Shown in pieces: positions 8,841 through 18,300 of a DNA stretch of 64,000 nucleotides. This DNA is from Neolewinella litorea (lineage in GTDB: Bacteria > Bacteroidota > Bacteroidia > Chitinophagales > Saprospiraceae). Where the stretch lies: NCBI RefSeq assembly GCF_004803465.1, contig NZ_SRSF01000005.1:160165-224164 (forward strand), given 5' to 3'. The notes under the pieces were generated by a model. It saw only the letters and a program-made list of their open reading frames with translations, made no database searches and was not told the DNA's origin. Made by a program: the position numbers and the translations under genes. Positions within the stretch are counted from its first letter, which is position 1, and each line of letters begins with the position of its first letter.

Positions 8841-9836
8841 TTGAAGCTTTCCCTTTTCCTTTCCGGCTTATTCATCTGTTTGATCACTGCGTCGTGCACC
8901 AACGACGCCGGCCCTCCGGTGCAGGACATTGCACCCGCGCCCGCGCCCCGGGAAGCAAAGCCCGTACCCAAGTTTGACCGCGACAGTGCCTACGCGTACG
9001 TGGAAAAGCAGGTGAACTTCGGTCCGCGCGTAGTCAACACCGAGTCGCACCGGCAGACCAAGGAGTGGTTGATCAAGAAACTCGAGGAATTCGGCGCGGA
9101 GGTGCGCATCCAGGATTTCGCGGCCGAGGCTTACGACGGGACCACGCTCAACGCCACCAACATCATCGGGCGCTACGCTCCGGAGCGGGAAGACCGCATC
9201 CTGCTGGCCGCCCACTGGGATACCCGACCGGTAGCCGACAGCCCCCTGGAAGACGATCCCAATGCCGTAGTGAACGGGGCCGACGACGGTGCCAGCGGGG
9301 TAGGGGTGCTGCTGGAAATCGCCCGCCAGCTCGGCATGAGCGATCCCGGCATCGGCGTGGATATCGTACTGCTGGACGCGGAAGACTACGGACAAGCAAA
9401 CGGCGGCAACCGCAACAGTTGGGGCCTCGGCGCCCAGTACTTCGCCAAGAACGTGCCCGCCCCCAAGCCCCGCTTCGGCATCCTGCTGGATATGGTCGGG
9501 GCACGCGACGCCAACTTCGCCGTGGAGGGCTACTCCGAAAAATACGCCCCGGAAATTGTGGGCAAGGTGTGGCGGCTCGCCAACAGCATGGGCTACGGCA
9601 GCTACTTCGTCAACGAGCGCGGCGGCGCCATCACCGACGACCACTTCTTCCTGAACACCATGGCGGGTATTCCCACCATCGACATCATCAATCAACGCAA
9701 GGATACCGACAGCGGCTTCGTGCCCCACTGGCACACCGGCGACGACAATATGGACGTCATCGACAAGCGTACCCTGCGGGCCGCGGGTCAGGTGGTACTG
9801 GCTACCGTTTTCCGGGAAGCGGCTGGGACGTTGTAG
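8841..9836 (+). CDS. M28-family lipoprotein, glutaminyl-peptide cyclotransferase-like
   Basis: 331 residues if translation starts at TTG 8841, which gives a signal sequence ending in the lipobox ITASC (Cys 19). A longer open frame upstream lacks a signal and is unlike the family. The catalytic domain is an M28 zinc hydrolase fold: AAHWDTRP, ADDGASGVGVLLE, LLDAEDYG and HWHTGDDNMD supply the metal ligands in the single-zinc pattern (Asp, Glu, His) seen in glutaminyl cyclases. It probably acts outside the inner membrane on peptide N-termini or as an aminopeptidase. Convergent with glyS. Confidence 0.8.
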   Translation: MKLSLFLSGLFICLITASCTNDAGPPVQDIAPAPAPREAKPVPKFDRDSAYAYVEKQVNFGPRVVNTESHRQTKEWLIKKLEEFGAEVRIQDFAAEAYDGTTLNATNIIGRYAPEREDRILLAAHWDTRPVADSPLEDDPNAVVNGADDGASGVGVLLEIARQLGMSDPGIGVDIVLLDAEDYGQANGGNRNSWGLGAQYFAKNVPAPKPRFGILLDMVGARDANFAVEGYSEKYAPEIVGKVWRLANSMGYGSYFVNERGGAITDDHFFLNTMAGIPTIDIINQRKDTDSGFVPHWHTGDDNMDVIDKRTLRAAGQVVLATVFREAAGTL

Positions 9837-9857
9837 GGGAGAGTTGCTGGTTGCTGG

Positions 9858-11411
9858 TTACTGAGCAGAGCGCAGCAGGTTTCCCATATCCACTTTCGGT
9901 CCGATCAAACCGGCCAGCTCTTCCTTCTTCACCCGCACCTGTTCGAGGGTGTCGCGGTCGCGAACGGTGACGGTGCCGTCTTCCAGACTGTCGAAATCGA
10001 CGGTGATACAGAAGGGGGTGCCCACGGCGTCCTGGCGGCGGTAAAGTTTGCCGATGGAGCCGGTGTCGTCGTACTGCACCTCGAAGCGAAAGCGGAGGTC
10101 GTCAAAGATCTCCTTCGCCATGCCTACGAGTCGGTCGTCGTTGCGCTTGAGGGGCATAATGGCCGCCTTGACGGGCGCGATGGCGGGGTGGAGCGACAGC
10201 ACGGTACGGGTGTTGTTGGGATCGTCCTGACCGGGCACCTGCTCGTCGCGCAGGGCGTGCGTAAGGGTGGCCAGGAAGAGGCGGTCGGCGCCGATGGAGG
10301 TCTCAACCACGTAGGGCACGTAGCTTTCCTTCGTTTCTGGGTCGAAGTACTGCATCTTTTTGCCGGAGAGCTCCTGGTGGGCACCGAGGTCGAAGTCGGT
10401 ACGGCTGTGGATTCCTTCGAGTTCTTTGAAGCCGAAGGGGAATGCGAACTGGATGTCCACGGCCGCGTCGGCGTAGTGGGCCAGGTTGTCGTGGTCGTGG
10501 AAGCGCAGTTTTTCCTGGGGGTGGAGGGCTAGGTGCCACTTCAGGCGGGCCTCCTTCCACTTTTCGTACCACTCCTGCTGGGTGCCGGGCTGGATGAAGA
10601 ATTGCATTTCCATCTGCTCGAACTCTCGCATGCGGAAGATGAACTGGCGGGCGACGATCTCGTTGCGGAAGGCCTTGCCGATCTGGGCAATGCCGAAGGG
10701 CAGCTTCTGGCGGGTGGTCTTCTGGACGTTGGTGAAGTTGACGAAAATGCCCTGGGCGGTTTCGGGGCGGAGGTAGAGCTTGCCTTCCTCGCCGGCGATG
10801 TTGCCGAGTTGGGTGGAGAACATGAGGTTGAACTGCCGCACATCGGTCCAGTTCTTGCTGCCGGTGTCGGGCTCGCTGATGCCGAGGTCTTCGATGATCT
10901 GCCGGAGGCCGGCCATGTCGCCGTCGGTCATGGCGGTGGCCAGTCGGCTGGCTACCTCGTCGTACTCGCGGGCGTAGCGCAGTACGTTGGGATTGGTGGC
11001 GCGGAACTGGGCCTCGTCGAAGTCGTCGCCGAAGCGCTTTTGGGCCTTGGCGATCTCCTTATTGATCTTGCCCTCGATCTTGTCCATGTAGTCTTCGATC
11101 AGCACGTCGGCGCGGAAGCGCTTCTTGGAGTCCTTGTTGTCGATCAGCGGGTCGTTAAAGGCGTCGACGTGTCCGGAGGCCTTCCAGGTCTTGGGGTGCA
11201 TGAAGATGGCCGCGTCGATACCCACGATGTTGTCGTGCAGCTGCACCATGCTGCGCCACCAGTACTCTTTGAGGTTGTTCTTCAGCAGTACGCCGTTGGG
11301 CCCGTAGTCGTAGGCCGCGGCCAGTCCGTCGTAGATTTCACTGCTCTGGTAAATGAAGCCGTTTTCCTTGGCGTGGGCGGTAAGGGCTTTGAAGTCTATC
11401 TCGGTGGCCAT
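9858..11411 (-). CDS. glyS: glycine--tRNA ligase (homodimeric class II type)
   Basis: 517-residue cytosolic class II aminoacyl-tRNA synthetase of the alpha2 type. Near the N-terminus it has YGPNGVLLKNNLKEYWW (motif 1 region), then LRPETAQGIFVNF, the motif 2 loop FRNEIVARQFIFRMREFEQME, motif 3 near IGADRLFLATLTHA, and a C-terminal anticodon-binding domain from about 410. Length and order are complete. Start ATG 11411. A TATCTTCG motif on the minus strand at 11432-11439 is a possible weak -7 element. Upstream is a palindrome array rather than another gene. Confidence 0.97.
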   Translation of the reverse strand: MATEIDFKALTAHAKENGFIYQSSEIYDGLAAAYDYGPNGVLLKNNLKEYWWRSMVQLHDNIVGIDAAIFMHPKTWKASGHVDAFNDPLIDNKDSKKRFRADVLIEDYMDKIEGKINKEIAKAQKRFGDDFDEAQFRATNPNVLRYAREYDEVASRLATAMTDGDMAGLRQIIEDLGISEPDTGSKNWTDVRQFNLMFSTQLGNIAGEEGKLYLRPETAQGIFVNFTNVQKTTRQKLPFGIAQIGKAFRNEIVARQFIFRMREFEQMEMQFFIQPGTQQEWYEKWKEARLKWHLALHPQEKLRFHDHDNLAHYADAAVDIQFAFPFGFKELEGIHSRTDFDLGAHQELSGKKMQYFDPETKESYVPYVVETSIGADRLFLATLTHALRDEQVPGQDDPNNTRTVLSLHPAIAPVKAAIMPLKRNDDRLVGMAKEIFDDLRFRFEVQYDDTGSIGKLYRRQDAVGTPFCITVDFDSLEDGTVTVRDRDTLEQVRVKKEELAGLIGPKVDMGNLLRSAQ

Positions 11412-11463
11412 GGGGATTTAATTTTAGGCCGCGAAGATAGCTAAAGGGGCGGGGGTTGGCCAG

Positions 11464-11985
11464 CGACCGGTTCGTGGTTCGTGCCCTCCGGTCGCGGGAT
11501 GCGGTAGCGCCCGACCGGTTCGTGACCTCCGGTCGCGGGATGCAGTGCTGCCCGACCGGCTCGTGACCTCCGGTCGCGGGATATATTACCGCCCGACCGG
11601 AGGTCGGGAACCATGCCCCGACCGGTTCGTGCCCTCTAGGCGCGAGATATAGTGCTGCCCGACCGGTTCGTGACCTCCGGTCGCGAGATGCAGTGTTGCC
11701 CGACCGGAGGTCGGGAACCGTGCTACCCGACCGGTTCGTGCCCTCAGGTCGCGGGATACGGTGCTGCCCGACCGGAGGTCGGAAACCGTGCCCCTGACCG
11801 GCTCGTAACCTCCAGTCGCGGGATATATTACCACCCGACCGGAGGTCGGGAACCGTGCCCCCACCGGTTCGTGCCCTCAGGTCGCGAGATACGGTACCGC
11901 CCGACCGGAGGTCGGGAACCATGACCCCACCGCTTCGTGCCCTCAGGTTGCGAGATAAAGTACCGCCCGACCGGAGGTCGGGAGC
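11464..11985. repeat. tandem palindrome array, family A (about 67-bp unit)
   Basis: The 644-bp gap between divergent glyS and the GCS2-CBS gene is filled with repeats. The last five units begin near 11701, 11769, 11836, 11902 and 11968, a 66-68 bp period. Each unit holds a palindrome CCGACCGGAGGTCGG followed by AACC(G/A)TG, and a second imperfect palindrome that begins GACCGGTTCGTG and ends GGTCGCG. The left half (11464-11700) has more irregular units, mostly of the second type. Open frames through it simply translate the repeats. No gene, CRISPR leader or T-rich terminator is visible. Confidence 0.9.
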
Positions 11986-12055
11986 AGCGACCCTCGCACC
12001 TGCGGCCCCGGCCCCATGTTCGGCTGATGTACCTTAGAGCCAACCGGAAGTACTT

Positions 12056-13981
12056 ATGGGAGAAGAAAAAGTAAACGTACCGACCGCGGAGAGCCACTCG
12101 GCCTTCACGCGCCACCTGCTGCAGGACGTGCAGGCGCTCGAGTACATGCTCAAGCACGAATGGTTCGAGACCGACACCATCCGCATCGGCGCCGAGCAGG
12201 AGATGTGCCTGGTGGACCGCAAAACCCTGAAGCCCACCCCGAAAAACATCAACGTGCTGAAGCGGCTCAAGGAATATCCCTGGGCCACTACGGAGATCGC
12301 ACGCTTCAATCTGGAGACCAACTTTACGCCCCGCACCTTCGGCGGCGACGCCCTGCGGCGCATGGAGGAGGAAAACATGGAGCAGCTGCGCCTCGTCAAG
12401 ATCGCCGCCAAGGCCAGCAACGCCCACATCGTGCTCACGGGCATCCTGCCTACCCTGCGCAAATTCGACCTGGCCCTCGATAACCTCACGCCCAAACCCC
12501 GCTACCTGGCGCTGATCGAGGCCATCAAGGCCCAACAGAAGAACGAGCGCGGCTTCGAACTCAACCTCCAGGGCATCGATGAGTTGCACATCCACCACGA
12601 CAGTCCCCTGCTGGAAGCCTGCAACACCAGCTACCAGGTACACCTACAGGTGACGCCCGATACCTTCGTGCCGCTGTACAACATCGCCCAGGCCGTCGCC
12701 GCGCCCACCCTGGCCATGGCAGCCAACTCCCCACTAGTCTTCGGCAAACGGCTATGGCACGAATCGCGCATCGCCCTCTTTCAGCAATCGCTCGACGTAA
12801 GGACCAGCAAGGAACACATGCGGCAGTCCGAACCCCGCGTAAGCTTCGGCACGCGGTGGCTGGACCAGAGCATCATGGAGATCTACAAGGAGGACATCGC
12901 CCGCTTCCGGGTGCTGCTGGGCACCGAGATCGACGAAGACAGCCTGGATCTCGTCGGCCAGAAAAAAATACCCAAACTGCGCGCCCTCCAGGTGCACAAC
13001 GGAACGGTATACCGCTGGAACCGACCCTGCTACGGCATCAGCGAGAACGGAATGCCCCACCTGCGCATTGAAAACCGCGTGCTGCCCTCCGGGCCCACCG
13101 TGCTGGACCAGACGGCCAACGCCGCCTTCTGGCTCGGCCTGATGATGGGTATGGCGCACGAGTACAAGGACATCCGCGAGCACCTGAGCTTCGCGGACGT
13201 GAAGGACAACTTCTCCAAGGCTGCGAAATTCGGCATAGATACTCAGTTTACCTGGTTCAACAACCGCAAGGTGAGCTGCCGCGACCTGATCCTGAACGAA
13301 CTGCTGCCACTGGCTTACAAAGGCCTGCAGGCCCGGGGCATCGATCAGCCCGATATCGAGCGGTACCTGAGGGTGATCCAGGAACGGGCGGAGGTACACC
13401 AGAACGGTGCCCGCTGGTTGCTGAAATCCTTCACCTCCCTCACCGAACGGGTCAACCGCGACGAGGCGGTCACCATCCTCACTTCCCAGATGATCAAGTG
13501 CCAACTGGAGCAGGACCCGGTGCACAAATGGCCCATCCCCAAGGTGGAAGACCTGAAGCACTACCGCCCGGTAGGACTGCGGGTGGAAGAATTCATGGAG
13601 ACGGACCTGTTCACCGTACGGGAGGCGGACCTCCTGGAACTGGTAGGTGATCTTATGGACTGGCGCAAACTCCGCTACCTGCCCGTGGAAGACGAGAACG
13701 GCCACCTCTGCGGCCTGATCACCACTCGCAAGCTGCTGCGCTACTACATCCAGAAGGGCCGCATCAACAACAACATGAACGACTACCGGACGGTAGGCGA
13801 CCTTATGATCAAGAACCCAACCACCGTAAGTCCGCAAACCACTATAAAGGAGGCCATGCAACTCATGCGCGGCGGCAAACTCGGCTGCCTGCCCGTGGTC
13901 AAGGACGACGAACTGGTGGGCATCATCACTGAGATGGACTTCCTGCGGGTGGCTGGGCGACTGATTGAGAGGCTCAAGTGA
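12056..13981 (+). CDS. GCS2 (glutamate-cysteine ligase-like) protein with C-terminal CBS pair
   Basis: 641-residue cytosolic protein. Residues about 15-480 form a carboxylate-amine ligase domain of the GCS2 type: RIGAEQEMCLVD, NLETNFTP, TSYQVHLQV, NSPLVFGKRLWHESR and HLRIENRVLPSGPT are ATP/Mg and substrate motifs. Residues about 520-640 hold two CBS motifs (FMETDLFTVREAD... and DLMIKNPTTVSPQTT...GIITEMDFLR), which usually bind adenine nucleotides and regulate the attached domain. The amine and acid substrates are not known; glutathione-type synthesis is only one possibility. ATG 12056 follows a weak TACCTTAG -7-like motif at 12030-12037. Confidence 0.85.
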   Translation: MGEEKVNVPTAESHSAFTRHLLQDVQALEYMLKHEWFETDTIRIGAEQEMCLVDRKTLKPTPKNINVLKRLKEYPWATTEIARFNLETNFTPRTFGGDALRRMEEENMEQLRLVKIAAKASNAHIVLTGILPTLRKFDLALDNLTPKPRYLALIEAIKAQQKNERGFELNLQGIDELHIHHDSPLLEACNTSYQVHLQVTPDTFVPLYNIAQAVAAPTLAMAANSPLVFGKRLWHESRIALFQQSLDVRTSKEHMRQSEPRVSFGTRWLDQSIMEIYKEDIARFRVLLGTEIDEDSLDLVGQKKIPKLRALQVHNGTVYRWNRPCYGISENGMPHLRIENRVLPSGPTVLDQTANAAFWLGLMMGMAHEYKDIREHLSFADVKDNFSKAAKFGIDTQFTWFNNRKVSCRDLILNELLPLAYKGLQARGIDQPDIERYLRVIQERAEVHQNGARWLLKSFTSLTERVNRDEAVTILTSQMIKCQLEQDPVHKWPIPKVEDLKHYRPVGLRVEEFMETDLFTVREADLLELVGDLMDWRKLRYLPVEDENGHLCGLITTRKLLRYYIQKGRINNNMNDYRTVGDLMIKNPTTVSPQTTIKEAMQLMRGGKLGCLPVVKDDELVGIITEMDFLRVAGRLIERLK

Positions 13982-14345
13982 TTTAGGATTTACAATCTTA
14001 ATTTACCATTGGGGCGCGCCGTACTTCGTCGGTACAGACCCGGGAGTAGCAATTGACCGATCACTGCTTTTGAAGAGGTACACCACTGGAGGTGCGGGGC
14101 CGTGCGGTAGCAACATCGAAAATTGTAAATCCTAAATTCAAACCCTTCCCCTAGTCGCCTGACGAATGGAAGTGAGGTGTGAAATGCGATTCTCGGCTTC
14201 TCATTAACGATTGGGAAGATGCCGCTGTACCTTGTTGCCCCGACCCATCTGGTGAGCAATTGACTAATCGCTGCGTTTGGGGAGGTAAACAGCCGGGAAG
14301 GGCGGGAGCCATGCGGCAGCAACATCGAAAATCGTAAATCAGAAA
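13981..14345. repeat. duplicated intergenic unit bounded by inverted repeats
   Basis: In the 403 bp between the GCS2-CBS gene and prs, a 16-bp arm at 13981-13996 (ATTTAGGATTTACAAT) is exactly inverted at 14122-14137. Inside and after it lie two diverged direct copies of a unit of about 110-120 bp, around 14030-14137 and 14220-14345. Both contain AGCAATTGAC, a following ATC-CTGC-TTTG block, a GAGGTA block, and the end GCAACATCGAAAAT(T/C)GTAAATC. No convincing coding frame was found. It looks like a non-autonomous mobile or regulatory repeat. Confidence 0.7.
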
Positions 14346-14384
14346 TTGTAAATCTTAATGTCCCACAAGCCCCGCCTGACCCCT

Positions 14385-15317
14385 ATGAACGAGAAGGTCA
14401 CCCTGCTGTCCGTCACGACCAGCCAGTACCTTTCCGAGCAGATCGCCGAAGCCTACGGGCACGAACTCGGCCAGTTCCGGGTGGCGCGCTTCAGCGACGG
14501 TGAGATGCAACCCATCATCGAGGAATCGGTGCGCGGGGAGTACGTCTTCATCATCGGCAGCACCTTCCAGCCCAGCGACAACCTGATGGAGATGCTGCTG
14601 ACCATCGACGCGGCCCGGCGGGCTTCGGCCGGCTACGTCTGCGCCGTGATCCCCTACTTCGGCTACGCACGGCAGGATCGCAAGGACCGTCCCCGCGTGC
14701 CAATCAGCGCCAAGCTCATCGCCAACCTGCTAGAAGCCGCCGGGGTAGACCGCCTCATGACGCTGGATTTCCACGCCGACCAGATCCAGGGGTTCTTCGA
14801 CATCCCCGTCGACCACCTCCAGAGTCAGGCCATCTTCATCCCCTACTTCAAGGAGCAGGACATGAGCAACGTCATCTTCGCCAGTCCGGACATGGGCGGG
14901 GTAAAGCGTGCCCGGGCCTACGCCAAGTACTTTGAGCGCGACATGGTCATCTGCGACAAGTACCGCAAGCGGGCCAACGAAATTTCGGGCATGACCCTGA
15001 TCGGCGACGTGCGCGGCGCGGACGTCATCCTGGTAGACGACCTCGTGGACACCGCCGGGACCCTCTGCCGGGCGGCCGACCTCATCATGGAAAAGGGAGC
15101 TCTCAGCGTGCGGGCCATCGCTACCCACCCCATGTTGAGCGGCAACGCTTACGAGAACATCAACAACAGCCAGCTCACCGAGCTCATCGTTTCGGACACC
15201 ATCCCCCTGAAGCAGAACAGCCCGAAGATCAAGGTGCTGGGGTCGGCAGACCTCTTCGCCACCGCCATTCGGAATACGCACGACAACGCGAGCATCTCGG
15301 CCCTCTTCGTCAACTAG
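14385..15317 (+). CDS. prs: ribose-phosphate pyrophosphokinase
   Basis: Makes PRPP from ribose 5-phosphate and ATP for purine, pyrimidine, His and Trp synthesis. About 310 residues from ATG 14385; an upstream ATG at 14358 abuts the repeat and adds nine residues not typical of the family. Motifs: FSDGEM, the flexible loop YFGYARQDRK, TLDFHADQIQGFF, the SPDMGG block, and the PRPP-binding VILVDDLVDTAGT. Length is normal. The repeat unit immediately upstream ends a few bases before the first ATG, so it could affect expression. The helicase gene follows after 28 bp. Confidence 0.96.
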   Translation: MNEKVTLLSVTTSQYLSEQIAEAYGHELGQFRVARFSDGEMQPIIEESVRGEYVFIIGSTFQPSDNLMEMLLTIDAARRASAGYVCAVIPYFGYARQDRKDRPRVPISAKLIANLLEAAGVDRLMTLDFHADQIQGFFDIPVDHLQSQAIFIPYFKEQDMSNVIFASPDMGGVKRARAYAKYFERDMVICDKYRKRANEISGMTLIGDVRGADVILVDDLVDTAGTLCRAADLIMEKGALSVRAIATHPMLSGNAYENINNSQLTELIVSDTIPLKQNSPKIKVLGSADLFATAIRNTHDNASISALFVN

Positions 15318-15345
15318 GACGGGTGCCCGGCGGTTAATTGTCTTC

Positions 15346-18300
15346 ATGCCCTCACGTAAGCTCTACGATTACAACGCCTCTTTCCGGGCCGAGCTCGCGC
15401 GCCTCAACGACCGGCAGCGCGCCGCCGTGGAGGCCGTGGAAGGACCGGTGATGGTACTGGCCGGTCCGGGCACCGGCAAGACCCACCTGCTCGCCGCGCG
15501 GATCGGAAATATCCTGCTGCGCACCGACGCCGGCGCCCAGAATATCCTCTGCCTGACCTTCACCGACGCCGGCGTGAAGGCCATGCGCGAGCGGCTGCTG
15601 AGCTTCATCGGTCCGGAAGCGCACCGCGTAAGCATCTTCACTTTCCACAGTTTCTGCAGCCAGGTCATCCAGCACAACCTGCACTACTTCGGCCGGCCCG
15701 GCCTCGAACCGCTTTCGGAACTCGAGCGCATCCGCATCATCCGCGACCTGCTCGACCGGCTGCCGCAAACCGACCCCCTGCGACTCGGCTACCACGAAAC
15801 CTACCACTACGAGGACCACCTGCAGGACCTCTTCGCCCAGATGAAGGCTGAGAACTGGACCGAGGACGAAATGCAGCAGCGCATCACCACCTACGTTGAC
15901 GGACTGGAGCGCCACCCCGACTTCACCTACCAGCGCAAGTACAAGGACAAGCAGGCCGGCGACCCCAAGACCGGTCTGATCGAGGAGGAGCGCGGCCGTA
16001 TGGCCAAACTCGCTTCGGCCGTCAGTCTCTTCCCCCGCTACCAGGAAGCCCTGCGGCAGCAGCGGCGGTACGATTACGGCGACATGATCGGCTGGGTACT
16101 GCGGGCCTTCCACGATCATCCGGCGCTGCTGCGCAGTTACCAGGAACGCTTCCGGTACCTACTGGTAGACGAGTTCCAGGACACCAACGGCAGCCAGGAA
16201 CGCATCATTCGCCTGCTGACCGACTACTGGGAAAATCCCAACATCTTCATCGTCGGCGACGACGACCAGGCCATCTACGAGTTCCAGGGCGCCCGCCTCA
16301 ACGCCATGGTCGACTTTCACAACCGCTACGCGCGGGACCTCACCGTGGTCACGCTCACCGAGAATTACCGCAGTATACAACCCATCCTCAACGGCGCGGA
16401 GGCCGTCATCAACCGCAATGTCCTGCGCATCGGCGACCGGCTGCCCCACCGCGACATCGACAAGCGGCTCAACAGCAACTCAGCGGGCGCGGACGCGGGT
16501 GCCGTACCAGCAGAAGGGGCCGGGCCACGTGGCATCACCTACCGCAGCTTCCCCGACCACCGGCAGGAAACCGGGTACCTCGTAGGCCAGCTCAAGCACT
16601 GGCACGAAGCCGGCATTCCGTGGTCGGAAATGGCCGTCATCTACGCCAAACACAGTCAGGCCGACCTGCTCCGCCACCTGCTCGAGCGGGCGGGGATTCC
16701 CTACCGTAGCAAGCGACGCCCCAACGTGCTCGACGGCCGACCGGTACGCCAGTTGCGCGATCTGCTGCGCTACCTGCACGCCGAGTACGAGCGCCCGGGA
16801 ACGGGGGAGTACCTGATTTTCCGCATTTTGCATTTCCGCTGCTTCGGCCTGCGGCCCCACGATCTGTCGCTCGTCAATCTCGGGCGCCTCGACGCCGTTG
16901 ACGTTCACGGCCGCTTCCCCGGCTGGCGGGAGTACCTGCAACAGGCGGAGCTGTACCCCTACGGCGTGGAGGAGGGAGCCGCCCTTCACCGGGTGGCCGG
17001 CTGGCTGGAGGAGGCAATCGGGCGGATTGGCAGCCTGCCCCTGGCGGAACTGGTGGAGTACGTGCTCAACGGTTCCGGTTTGCTGGCTGGCGTACTGCGT
17101 GATCCCAACCGGGCGGAACTGCTGCAGCATCTGGCGACCTTTACCGACTTTGTACTGCGCGAACTGTCGCGCCGGCCCCGCCTCACCCTGCGTGACCTGC
17201 TGGAAACCCTTGACCAGATGGATGGCAACCGCATCGAGCTGCCACTGCGTTCCCACCTGGATCAGGCCGACGCGGTACTGCTGGTCACGGCCCATAGTGC
17301 CAAGGGCCTGGAGTTCGAAAAGGTCTGGATGCTCGACTGCTCGGAAAAGAGCTGGGGCCCCGGCGGGGGCCGCTCCCGCAGCCGCTTCAAATTGCCCGAC
17401 ACCCTCACCTACGCCGGTACGGAGGACGAGGAGGAGGCCCGGCGCCGGTTGTTCTTCGTGGCCCTCACGCGGGCGCGCTCCGAGGTGGTGCTTTCCTGCG
17501 CGGAGTTCAGCAGCAAAGACAAACTTCAGCAGCACGTCGCCTTCGTGGACGAACTGATGGATGGCGGCGACGTAGCGCACCGGGAAACCAACCTCGACGC
17601 CGCCATTCTCGACGAACTGGCGCTGCTGCAACTGAGTCCGAAAGACCCCGCCCGCTTCCCCCTGCTGGAGCGCAGCGCGATCGATCAGTTGCTGTCCGAG
17701 TTCCGGTTGAGTGTGAGCGCACTGTATGCCTACCTGGATTGCCCCCTGCGGTTCTACTACGAAAAGCTGCTCCGCGTGCCCGACCGGGAGCGGGAACGTA
17801 CCGTCTACGGCTCTGCCCTGCACGAGGCGCTGCAGGATTACTTCCTGCGGATGAAGCGGGACCCCGACCACGCCTTCCCCAGCCGGGAGGAGTTGGTGTA
17901 CAACTTCGAGATCGCCCTGGCCAAGCGGCGCGGGCTATTGTCCCGCAAAGGCTACGAAAGCCGTCTGGAACGCGGCCGCCGGGAGTTGGTCACCTACTAC
18001 GATACTTTCCGAAAGGACTGGGTCAACGACGTGGAAATTGAATACCTGATCCGCAACGCCGAAGTGGATGGCATCCCCCTCACGGGCATCATCGACCGTA
18101 TCGATGTGATGAGCGACGCCTACGTTCGCGTGGTGGATTACAAAACGAGCACCGCCGGTAGCGGTAAGCTCCGCCGGCCGTCAAAGACCAACCCCTACGG
18201 CGGAGACTACTGGCGGCAGCTGACCTTTTACAAGCTCTTGTACGACAACCGGCCCGGCAACCTGCGCCGTGTCAAGGAGGGCCGCATCAGCTACCTGCTC

